From contig JAEWAF010000107.1 in assembly GCA_023391815.1 (NCBI GenBank), forward strand, positions 1 to 64,000: 64,000 bases of DNA. The letters are read 5' to 3'. Numbering within the stretch: the first letter of the stretch is position 1; every line of letters begins with the position of its first letter. Origin of the DNA: Pseudomonadota bacterium (GTDB taxonomy: Bacteria; Pseudomonadota; Gammaproteobacteria; Steroidobacterales; Steroidobacteraceae). Positions 19,203-27,192 of the stretch are shown here, one piece after another. A model generated the notes under the pieces. That model was not told the origin of the DNA and did no database searches. It saw only the letters and a program-made list of their open reading frames with translations. The position numbers and the translations under genes were made by a program.

Positions 19203-20452
19203 TGCCACGGCTCGTCCTCTCCATGCTTTGCTTGATTGGAGTGTCGCCGCCGATTTCGGCACAGGATTATCTGCCTCCCCTGGAAGTCGCGGTGGAGGCG
19301 ATCGCCCAGCAGGCCGAAGTGCTCGCGGCCGATGAGCGCTCGGCGGCAGTCGATGCCGAGGCTCGTGCGCTCTCGCGCGGAAGTTACGAACTGGAAGCGA
19401 CCTTGATACCTCAGCGGCGGCGCACCGATGGAGGTCAGTCGTTCGATGAGTTCGAAGCTCAAGTCGGTCGTCCCTTCCGGTTGCCCGGCAAAGCGCCGCT
19501 CGACCGTGAAATCGGCACGCGTGCTCGCGCGATCGCGACACTCGAACGCGATGAAATTGCCCACGAAGCGGCGGTCCGCCTGCTCGAGCTATGGATGCAA
19601 TGGCTGCGTGCAACAGCCACCGACGAAGAAGCGCGTGAGCAGCTGCACTCTCTGCAAACGGAACATGCTTCCTTGATGCGCCGGGTCCAGATCGGTGACG
19701 CCGCAGAGTTGGATCTGCAATTGATCACTGCGGAGCTCGCGCAGGCGCGTGCTGCCGCACTGACGAGTGCGACGTTACTGTCCGCGGCGAAACATGCGCT
19801 CAACACAGATTTTCCTCAGATCACTTTGCCGACTCGGGCCCCGACGTTGCCGGAGCCGCAGCCACTACCGCACACAGCGGATCAGTGGCAGGCGCGGATC
19901 GTCAACGATAGCTACGAGTTGAAGGCGGCGGAGCAGGAGGCTGCTCGTCAGGAGGCCGCGGCGAAGCGCGCTTGGGCTGACCGCATCCCCGATCCAACCC
20001 TCGGTGTGCGTTTCTTTAGCGAGCGAGACGGGCAGGAGCGTGCGGTCGGTCTCGTGTTCACCATGCCTCTTTCAAGCGGCTACCGGCGCGAGGTGGCCAG
20101 CGCCGAGCATGCTCGAGCGCGCGCCCGCTTGCGTGATGTGGAAGTCGTTCGCCGCGTGCTTCTGAAGGATGCGCACTTGAAAGTTGCGTTCGCCTTCGAT
20201 GCTTTGAACCAGTGGCAGGCGCAACGCGATGCGCACAACGCAATGAGAGCCGCCGCGAATCGAATTCAGCGCGCCTGGGAACTGGGCGAAATAGGACTGG
20301 CGGAGCGTCTTCTGTCGGCCCGTCGCGCTCGCGAGACGGCTTATCAAGAGGTCAGTGCGCGCGCTGCGGCTCACGAAGCGCAACTGCGAGTGCGCATCGA
20401 CGGTCACGATCTCTGGCATCGAGAAGACGGTCGGAATGAAAAAGATCACTGA
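19202..20452 (+). CDS. TolC-family outer-membrane channel (CzcC type)
   Basis: A 416-residue outer-membrane efflux channel completing the tripartite metal pump. A signal peptide (cleaved near ISA-QD, residue 20) is followed by two repeats of long alpha-helical, Ala/Glu/Arg-rich segments typical of CzcC, with the conserved start 'PPLEVAVEAIAQQAEVLAADE' and the second-repeat barrel strand DPTLGVRFFSERDG. The ATG at 19202 overlaps the DUF3240 stop codon and has GGGAGG upstream. An open frame extends to 19082 but lies inside DUF3240. Confidence 0.9.
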   Translation: MPRLVLSMLCLIGVSPPISAQDYLPPLEVAVEAIAQQAEVLAADERSAAVDAEARALSRGSYELEATLIPQRRRTDGGQSFDEFEAQVGRPFRLPGKAPLDREIGTRARAIATLERDEIAHEAAVRLLELWMQWLRATATDEEAREQLHSLQTEHASLMRRVQIGDAAELDLQLITAELAQARAAALTSATLLSAAKHALNTDFPQITLPTRAPTLPEPQPLPHTADQWQARIVNDSYELKAAEQEAARQEAAAKRAWADRIPDPTLGVRFFSERDGQERAVGLVFTMPLSSGYRREVASAEHARARARLRDVEVVRRVLLKDAHLKVAFAFDALNQWQAQRDAHNAMRAAANRIQRAWELGEIGLAERLLSARRARETAYQEVSARAAAHEAQLRVRIDGHDLWHREDGRNEKDH

Positions 20453-20747
20453 GGCGCTCATGCACCTATTGCGCGCTTGTTCGCTTGCCGCCATCGTTGC
20501 CATCAGTGGTTGCGCGTCCAGCGCGATCGGCCTGTCGGATCAAAGAACGATCGAGGCCGATGCGAGCTTCGAAGCCACGCTTCGTAAATGCAGAAGGCTG
20601 CAGCCCGGTCGGCTGAACCAGCGGATGAATCTACGACCGACAAGCCCGCGTATCTCGCGCTGCCTGCGCAAAATGGGCTGGCAATCGGATGGTAGCCGCG
20701 CTGAGCCCAATGGAGATGGAAGAGGCGATCCAACCGCGATGAGGTAG
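20436..20747 (+). CDS. Small putative lipoprotein at the end of the metal efflux operon
   Basis: About 103 residues. It starts inside the 3' end of the channel gene (17-base overlap) or at an internal ATG at 20460. A short lipoprotein signal is visible: hydrophobic core LLRACSLAAIVAI and lipobox ISGC at about residue 26. The remainder is charged with no family I recognise, and the last 50 residues are Arg-rich and look less protein-like, so the true gene may be truncated. Some metal-efflux operons end in a small exported protein, and this could be one. Confidence 0.42.
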   Translation: MKKITEALMHLLRACSLAAIVAISGCASSAIGLSDQRTIEADASFEATLRKCRRLQPGRLNQRMNLRPTSPRISRCLRKMGWQSDGSRAEPNGDGRGDPTAMR

Positions 20748-20926
20748 GCGAGAACACAAGCACTTGGGCATTTCGCGCTGGAATAGACAGCCACCCCCGT
20801 GGGCACGGACCTCCCGGGCTATGACTGAAGACTGCATGCGTCGGAATAACTGCTTATGCGTCAGCTGCTTGCAACTGACCGATCGGCAGGAAAGTCCCCA
20901 TCGTACGAACACGTGCGGATGAGAGT

Positions 20927-20975
20927 TGTACACGGGATGTACACGATTGTGACATGTACACGTTACGTGTACATT
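20927..20975 (+). promoter_or_regulatory. Promoter and TGTACAC operator cluster of the AbiE-like toxin-antitoxin pair
   Basis: Four copies of TGTACAC or its complement occur in 47 bases: 20927-20933, 20938-20944, 20955-20961 and 20967-20973 (reverse). The last two form a perfect dyad, TGTACACGT-T-ACGTGTACA (20955-20973). A promoter can be drawn with -35 TTGTGA (20947-20952), a 17-bp spacer and -10 TACATT (20970-20975), so the dyad fills the spacer and touches the -10. That geometry fits autorepression by the downstream antitoxin, which carries a winged-helix domain. The antitoxin start lies 31 bases after the -10. Confidence 0.6.
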
Positions 20976-21006
20976 ATCGGTCGCTGGACACGGAGACCAT
21001 GAGGCG

Positions 21007-22059
21007 ATGCCGACCACGAAGAAGCGAACTGTCATCCACAGCGAGCGCGCTCTGGTCGAACAGGCGCTCGACACCCTCCGTGAGCTGGGGATCGAAGCTC
21101 GCGTGGACCCTGGGAAGCCGAAAGACCCGCGAGTCGATTTCACAGCCAGCTTGCGCCGTGGTGCGAAACGTACGCCTGTTCAAATCGAACCGAAGCGCGG
21201 TTTGCGACCAAGCACGGTGGGCCCCCTGCTGCATCGTTTACAGGACCTGAAGCCGCCAGCACTGCTGCTGACCGACTATGTGACGCCGCAGATGGCCAAG
21301 CTACTGCGGGATGCAGGTATCGCCTTCGCGGACACAGCGGGCAATGCATATCTCGAGTTTGCCGGCAACATCGTCTACGTAATCGGCAATACGCCCGAGC
21401 GGCGCCCACGGGCTGAAAAGGCTGTTCGAGCATTTCAGCCGACCGGTCTGCGAGTTGTTTTCGCGCTGTTGTGCGCGCCGGAACTCATCGCGCGACCGAC
21501 GCGAGAGCTGGCGGCGATGCTGGGGGTCGCCAATGGCACCATTGCTCGCGTGATCGACGATCTCGCGCACCTGGGTTTCATAACGACTCTGGGCAGGCGC
21601 GACCGACGGCTGCACAACCTGAAGGGACTGTTGGAACGCTGGGTCATGATGTACCCGGTTCATTTGCGACCCACGCTGCTGCGCCGGAGGCTAACGACTG
21701 ATGAGCGCGATTGGTGGAAGAACGCAGCCTTCGATCCTTTGCATGTTGCGCTTGGCGGTGAGCCGGCAGCCGACCGGCTGACACAGTACTTGAAGCCCGG
21801 CACGGTGACCCTCTATGTGCGCGATGAGGTGCGCCCCTTGAACGAAATCGTCGCGCGACACCGACTGCGCACTGACCCCGCAGGCGAAGTCGAAGTGCTC
21901 GATGCGTTTTGGCCAGCCGAAATAGCCGCCGATCAACCAGGTCTCACACCCACGCCGCTCATCTACGCCGACCTCCTGGCTACAGGCGATGCTCGATGCA
22001 TCGAAACGGCGAAGCTTGTCTACGATGGTTACCTCGCTCGACGTTTCACGGAAGCTTGA
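21007..22059 (+). CDS. AbiEi-like type IV antitoxin / transcriptional regulator
   Basis: A 350-residue protein of the kind annotated as type IV toxin-antitoxin AbiEi-family antitoxin. The middle carries a winged helix-turn-helix (residues about 164-192: TRELAAMLGVANGTIARVID, then LAHLGFI), preceded by a domain with QIEPKRGLRPSTV and the LLLTDYVTPQMAKLLRDAG segment, and followed by a C-terminal domain. In this class the antitoxin represses its own operon and counteracts a nucleotidyltransferase toxin without direct binding. The toxin gene starts inside its last 35 bases. Four TGTACAC repeats precede it. Confidence 0.82.
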   Translation: MPTTKKRTVIHSERALVEQALDTLRELGIEARVDPGKPKDPRVDFTASLRRGAKRTPVQIEPKRGLRPSTVGPLLHRLQDLKPPALLLTDYVTPQMAKLLRDAGIAFADTAGNAYLEFAGNIVYVIGNTPERRPRAEKAVRAFQPTGLRVVFALLCAPELIARPTRELAAMLGVANGTIARVIDDLAHLGFITTLGRRDRRLHNLKGLLERWVMMYPVHLRPTLLRRRLTTDERDWWKNAAFDPLHVALGGEPAADRLTQYLKPGTVTLYVRDEVRPLNEIVARHRLRTDPAGEVEVLDAFWPAEIAADQPGLTPTPLIYADLLATGDARCIETAKLVYDGYLARRFTEA

Positions 22060-22860
22060 TCAGATCAGCATAGATCTGCTGCTCGCCGTCGATTCAACGG
22101 CGATTGCATCAGGCGTCAGATATTGCGTGATCGGCGCGTTCGCCCGGGACGTGATTCTGGAGCTGCGCTTTGGAATAGATACCGGCGAAGCCACACGCGA
22201 CATCGATTTCGGCCTGATGATGGATGATTGGGCTCAGTTTCATGAGTTGCGGGCACGATTGATTGCGCGTAACCAGTTTGCAGGGCACAGCGGCGTGCCG
22301 CATCGACTTACGTTTCGGGGCGTCAGGCGACTCGACATCGTGCCCTTCGGTGGCATCGAGCGAAAAGCCGGTGAGATCGCCTGGCCTCCCGAGTTCGCGA
22401 CGGTCATGTCCACCGTGGGCCTGCGACAAGCGCTCGCACGAGCGTTGCCTATCACCATCGCGGAAGGCAAATCAGTTCCGTTTGCTTCACCAGCCGCCTT
22501 TATGCTTTTGAAGCTATTGCATGGAGCGAGCGGGGCAGTGCAGTCGATCGAAGAGACGCGCGGGACTTGGGCCTGCTATTGAGGACATACCTTCGCGCAG
22601 GCAACGAGGAGCGCCTGTACGGAGAACATGGTGCACTACTCGACGAGCCAGACTTCGATTTCGACGCAGCTGGCGCGCGCATCCTTGGGCGGGATCTGGC
22701 GGGGATGGCTGGAAATGAGACACGCGACCGCCTCGAACAGATTCTCGAACAGGGCATGAGTAGCGGACGAGGCGAGCCGTTGCTTCGAGCGCTGCCACTT
22801 AGATATGACGAGGCGCGGCGACTGTTGGAAGCGATGAGGAGAGGATTGCGTGAACGCTGA
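22025..22860 (+). pseudogene. AbiEii-like nucleotidyltransferase toxin, frameshifted
   Basis: The first frame (to 22582) encodes a nucleotidyltransferase: GAFARDVILEL, then the DxD metal motif in TRDIDFG (Asp59, Asp61), RLDIVPFGG with a third acidic residue, and FASPAAFMLLKLL. The frame then degenerates. In the +1 frame from about 22519 the expected continuation appears (AWSERGSAVDRRDARDLGLLLRTYL...) and runs to 22860. One missing base near 22517-22519 explains it. The restored protein would be about 278 residues. Nucleotidyltransferase toxins of this class usually modify tRNA or nucleotides. Either the toxin is dead or the base was lost in sequencing. Confidence 0.8.
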
Positions 22861-22952
22861 GCATTGAGTGTCATGCGTGCGGAAGTTCGCCGGACAGTTC
22901 ATCGGGCGTCCTCGTCAGCGCACACCGGTGCTCGCGCACTCAAGGAATCGCT

Positions 22953-24155
22953 TCATCGCGACAGAAGCGATTCCTCGCTCAGCTCGCGCATGATCAGTGC
23001 GCCCAGCACGGCGATGCCGCGTTGGATTCTTTCGGGCGACACGGTGACGAACGACAGTCGCAGAGTGTTTCGTTGCGGCTCGTTGGCGAAGAATGGCGCG
23101 CCCGGTACGAACGCGACGTTCTCGGCAATCGCTTTCTGCAACAGCTCGACAGCGTCCATGCCCGAAGGCAGGTTCACCCAGATGAACATACCGCCCTCGG
23201 GCCGATTCCAGGTCACTCCGCGGGGGAAGTGCTCCTGCATGGCATCGAGCATGACCTGGCAGCGCTGTGAATAGAGTTGGCGGATAGTGGGGATGTGTGT
23301 CTCGAGGAAGCCGTCCTTGATGCATTCGTAAACGATGCGTTGGGTGAACGAAGGCGTATGCAGATCCGCGGCCTGCTTTGCCTGTACCAACTTGCGATGG
23401 AGTGCCTGAGGCGCGATCAGATAACCCACGCGCAGTCCAGGTGTCAGTACCTTGGAGAACGAGCCCAGGTAGACGACGTTCTCAGGCATCATCGACTTCA
23501 ACGAGGGTAAGACGTCGCCGCTATATGAAAGCGCACCGTACGGGTCGTCCTCGACGACCAGCAGCCCGGCGTCGACAGCGATCTTCGCCAACTGCTCGCG
23601 CTGGGCAACCGGGAGGCGACGACCGGTCGGATTCTGGAAATTGGGCAGGCAATACATGAAGCGCGCGCCGTCCAGAATCTCTGGGGTCAGCCGCTCCGGC
23701 TGCAGCCCGTTCTCGTTGGAAGGCACGGAAACAAAAGTCGGTTCGCTCAACGAGAATGCCTGTAGCGCGCCGAGATAAGTGGGCGTCTCGACCAGCACGC
23801 GGCTGCCTGGATCGATCAGCGTCTTGCCCAACAGATCGAGCGCTTGCTGTGAGCCCGTTGTGACCAGCACGTCGGCTGGATCGATGCGCACCGAGCCGGT
23901 CGAGTGACGTGCGGCGATCCATTCGCGCAACTGCATGTAGCCCTCGGTCGGGCCGTACTGCAGTGCTGGCGTCGGCGCCATTGTGAGAATCGACTGCGTG
24001 CTGGCGAGCACTCGATCGACTGGAAAGGTGTCGGGCGAGGGCAGGCCGCCGGCGAAGGAGGTGACTTCGGGGCGTTCGGTGATCTTCAGAATCTCGCGGA
24101 TGACGGAGCTGGTGAGCTTCTGTGCACGCTGTGACAAGGCCAGGTTCATGAACAT
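22953..24155 (-). CDS. PLP-dependent class I/II aminotransferase (2-aminoadipate / MocR-lineage type)
   Basis: A 400-residue fold-type I aminotransferase. It shows the substrate-loop start TSFAGGLPSPDTFP, the cofactor-binding TTGSQQALDLLGKTLIDPG, NPTGRRLP, VVEDDPYG and the Schiff-base lysine in GSFSKVLTPGLRVGY. This layout is that of 2-aminoadipate transaminase (LysN) and related enzymes acting on aromatic or branched amino acids; the substrate is not certain. It stands alone, with no MocR-type DNA-binding extension. Start ATG at 24155, or two codons later at 24149; neither has a strong ribosome site. Confidence 0.9.
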   Translation of the reverse strand: MFMNLALSQRAQKLTSSVIREILKITERPEVTSFAGGLPSPDTFPVDRVLASTQSILTMAPTPALQYGPTEGYMQLREWIAARHSTGSVRIDPADVLVTTGSQQALDLLGKTLIDPGSRVLVETPTYLGALQAFSLSEPTFVSVPSNENGLQPERLTPEILDGARFMYCLPNFQNPTGRRLPVAQREQLAKIAVDAGLLVVEDDPYGALSYSGDVLPSLKSMMPENVVYLGSFSKVLTPGLRVGYLIAPQALHRKLVQAKQAADLHTPSFTQRIVYECIKDGFLETHIPTIRQLYSQRCQVMLDAMQEHFPRGVTWNRPEGGMFIWVNLPSGMDAVELLQKAIAENVAFVPGAPFFANEPQRNTLRLSFVTVSPERIQRGIAVLGALIMRELSEESLLSR

Positions 24156-24373
24156 TCACTGTCGAGGACGGGCAAATCGCCAGGACGCAAGATCGCACGT
24201 TGGCCTCGCCGAGGAAATGCACACTTACCCCGATTTTTTCGCTGTCAGCTGCAGGACCCGCCTGAGCAAACAGCAACTTGCTGATTGAACTACGAGTGCG
24301 GGCTTGTAGCGCGAGCGGCTTGTTTGTGCTTCGCGCACGAGGGTACGCTGCCTCGGCACCTGAGGCACCCCAA

Positions 24374-25531
24374 TTGACTCTCGAACTTCATTTGCGAGTG
24401 AGCGTAGGCACAGGCTCGCTCGCGGTCGCCATCGTGGCGCTCACGGTGGCGACCGCAGCGCTGGCAAACGACGTGACGATCGAGAGCCTGCGCACGGGAA
24501 AGGAAGTCTACGATGCGGGCTGTCTGGCCTGTCACGGGCCGAACGGAGAAGGAACGCCGAAGAGCACGCTCGGCTTCGAACCGCCGAAGACATTTCCGGA
24601 TTTCGGCGCGTGCGATCAGACGGCGCCGGAAACGATGCAGAATTGGCGAGCCATCATCCGCGACGGCGGCCCGGCCCGCGGCTTTTCGCCAATCATGCCT
24701 GCATTTGGCGATTCGCTCAGTGCGGAGCAAATCGCCGCGGTTGCCCGCCATTTGCGCGGGCTCTGCCAGGATCGCTCGTGGGCGCCGGGGGATCTGAATC
24801 TTCCCAGAGCGCTTTTCACCGAGAAGGCATACCCGGAAAGTGAGGTCGTGATCACGACTTCGATCAACGCCGAAGGCCCGCCGGGCGGCAGCAATGACTT
24901 CGTCTACGAGCGGCGCTTGGGAGGCAGCTCTCAATTGGAGATCGAAGTGCCCTATGAATATATCCACAACGCAAATGGGGGATACACCACGGGCGTTGGC
25001 GATATGACAGTGGGCCTCAAGCGCATGCTCCTCTGGCATCTGAACCCGAACGGGGCCCGGGGCTCGATTCTCAGCGTACAAGGCGAAGCCATTCTGCCCA
25101 CGGGCAACAAATCGAAAGGGCTGGGAACGGGCGAGCTCGCACTGGGCGCGTTTGTCTCCTATGACGCGCTCCTGCCGCGCGACTCGTTTTTGCAAGTGCA
25201 GGCCGGTGGCGAGGCGCCAATCAGCACCGGTGAGCTGCCGAATGCGGTCTATATGCGCGCCGCCCTGGGAAAGAGCTTCGCCGAGAATGCCGGCGCAGGG
25301 CGGTTGTGGTCACCGATGCTGGAAATGCTCGTCGATCGCGATCTCGAAAGCGACGCGGTGACCCTGTGGGATGTCGTGCCTCAGTTCCAGGTGACGATCA
25401 GCCAGCGTCAACACGTGCGCGCGGCGCTCGGCTACCGTTGGCCGCTCAACCAGACACAGGATCGGCCTCGCGAAGTCGTCTTCTATTTCCTCTGGGATTG
25501 GTTCGACGGCGGTCTGTTCGAGGGCTGGTGA
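24374..25531 (+). CDS. Monoheme cytochrome c fused to a barrel-like outer-membrane domain
   Basis: About 385 residues. After a signal peptide (hydrophobic VAIVALTVATAALA) comes a cytochrome c domain with one CLACH heme site and an axial Met candidate in PIMPAFG. The second half (from about residue 140) has amphipathic beta strands with aromatic girdles (VYERRLGGSSQLEIEVPYEY, VVFYFLWDWF) like outer-membrane barrels. The start is uncertain; I choose the TTG at 24374 because GAGG lies eight bases before it and it gives a compact signal peptide, but a GTG at 24398 is possible. Its stop overlaps the start of a pentaheme cytochrome, implying one electron-transfer unit. Confidence 0.75.
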   Translation: MTLELHLRVSVGTGSLAVAIVALTVATAALANDVTIESLRTGKEVYDAGCLACHGPNGEGTPKSTLGFEPPKTFPDFGACDQTAPETMQNWRAIIRDGGPARGFSPIMPAFGDSLSAEQIAAVARHLRGLCQDRSWAPGDLNLPRALFTEKAYPESEVVITTSINAEGPPGGSNDFVYERRLGGSSQLEIEVPYEYIHNANGGYTTGVGDMTVGLKRMLLWHLNPNGARGSILSVQGEAILPTGNKSKGLGTGELALGAFVSYDALLPRDSFLQVQAGGEAPISTGELPNAVYMRAALGKSFAENAGAGRLWSPMLEMLVDRDLESDAVTLWDVVPQFQVTISQRQHVRAALGYRWPLNQTQDRPREVVFYFLWDWFDGGLFEGW

Positions 25532-27165
25532 TGAAAGTTCGCGATGCTCGGTGCATGAAGTCGGTCGCCGCGCTCGCTTTGTTACTTGTTCCTGGCGAAT
25601 TCAAGGCGGCGGACGCTCCCACGACGCGGCCTCCGCCGGCACAGTTTCAGACTTCGGATCGATGCATGGCCTGCCACAACGGCCTGGTGGCTCCTGGCGG
25701 TGAAGACATCTCAATCGGATTCGACTGGCGTGCCAGCATCATGGCGAACTCATCACGCGATCCTTACTGGCAGGCAAGCGTCAGGCGCGAGGCTCTGGAC
25801 CATCCGCAGGCGATCCGGAAAATCGAGGACGAGTGTTCGGACTGTCATGCGCCGATCACGCGGTACGAAGCACGATCTCACGGCAAGCTCGGCGCGGTGT
25901 TCGAGCACTTACCGGTCGATCGCCGAAGTGAATCGAGCCGCAAGTTCATCGACGGCGTCTCGTGCTCGCTTTGTCACCAGATCAGCGGCCAGAAGCTGGG
26001 AACGCCCGAGAGCTTCAATGCCGGATTCGTCATCGAGCCCGCCGAGAGCGGCGTGCATCCCGAATACGGCCCGTATGACATTCATGGCGGCCGCCAGCGG
26101 ATCATGCGCAGCTCCTCCGCGGGATTCGAGCCCACGCGCGGCGATCACATTCGCCGCTCCGAGCTGTGCGCCACTTGCCACACGTTGTACACCGAGGCGC
26201 TTGGCGCGGAGGGCGCGCCCATTGGACGATTTCCTGAGCAGGTTCCATATCAGGAATGGCTGCACAGTGACTTCCGCGACAAAAAGTCATGTCAGGATTG
26301 TCACATGCCTCGCGTACAGGGCGATCTGCTCATCAGTCGCGTGCTTGGCGAGCGCAGGCCGGAGCTGTCGCGCCACTCCTTCGTGGGCGCGAACTTCTTC
26401 ATGCAGCGAATGCTCAATCGCTATCGCGAGGAGCTGGATGTGATCGCCGAGCCCGCGGAGCTCTCCCGGGCTGCGGACTACACCTCGCAATACCTGCAGA
26501 ACGAGGCCGCCGAGGTGCGGATCGATCGCATCACGCGCGTGGCTGGGCGGCTGGAGGTCGAAGTGCGCGTGGTGAACCTTGGCGGGCACAAGCTTCCGAC
26601 AGCTTATCCGTCGCGGCGCGCATGGCTGCACTTCGTCGTTCGTGACGACGCGCACCGAACGATCTTCGAATCCGGCGCTCTGCATCGAGACGGCTCCATC
26701 GAAGGCAATGACAACGACACCGATGCCGCGCGCTTCGAGCCGCACTATCGCGAGATCAACAACCGTAGTCAGGTTCAGATCTATGAGCCCATCCTGCGCG
26801 ATCAGAACGGCGCGGTGACAACAGGGCTGTTATCTGCCGTTGGCTACCTGAAGGACAATCGCGTGCTGCCTCGAGGATTCGATAAACGCACGGCGGACCC
26901 CGACACTGCTGTGATCGGTGAGGCGATGCAGGATCCGGGCTTCGGTGGGGGATCGCACCGTGTGCTCTATTCAATAGATATCGATGCGGTACGCACGCCC
27001 GTGCAGGTTCAGGTCGAGCTTTGGTACCAGCCGGTCGGATATCGGTGGGCCAACAATCTGAAGCGCTATGACGCAGCGGAGCCGCGCAGGTTCACTGGCT
27101 ATTTCGATTCGATGAGCGGAAGCGCGTCTGAATTGCTGGCCCGCGCGAAGGCGGTGGCCTTCTAA
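25531..27165 (+). CDS. Pentaheme c-type cytochrome, exported
   Basis: A 544-residue exported multiheme cytochrome. Five CxxCH sites are visible: CMACH, CSDCH, CSLCH, CATCH and CQDCH, all in the first ~260 residues, in the spacing seen in cytochrome c554-like proteins. The C-terminal half (from about residue 320) has no heme site and a beta-rich, immunoglobulin-like character. A short signal peptide (VAALALLLVPGEFKA) directs export. The ATG overlaps the preceding stop codon (TGATG), so it is coupled to the cytochrome-barrel protein. Likely a periplasmic or surface electron carrier; its redox partner is unknown. Confidence 0.88.
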   Translation: MKVRDARCMKSVAALALLLVPGEFKAADAPTTRPPPAQFQTSDRCMACHNGLVAPGGEDISIGFDWRASIMANSSRDPYWQASVRREALDHPQAIRKIEDECSDCHAPITRYEARSHGKLGAVFEHLPVDRRSESSRKFIDGVSCSLCHQISGQKLGTPESFNAGFVIEPAESGVHPEYGPYDIHGGRQRIMRSSSAGFEPTRGDHIRRSELCATCHTLYTEALGAEGAPIGRFPEQVPYQEWLHSDFRDKKSCQDCHMPRVQGDLLISRVLGERRPELSRHSFVGANFFMQRMLNRYREELDVIAEPAELSRAADYTSQYLQNEAAEVRIDRITRVAGRLEVEVRVVNLGGHKLPTAYPSRRAWLHFVVRDDAHRTIFESGALHRDGSIEGNDNDTDAARFEPHYREINNRSQVQIYEPILRDQNGAVTTGLLSAVGYLKDNRVLPRGFDKRTADPDTAVIGEAMQDPGFGGGSHRVLYSIDIDAVRTPVQVQVELWYQPVGYRWANNLKRYDAAEPRRFTGYFDSMSGSASELLARAKAVAF

Positions 27166-27192
27166 GGTGTGTGTATGCGCACCGTGAGCTCG

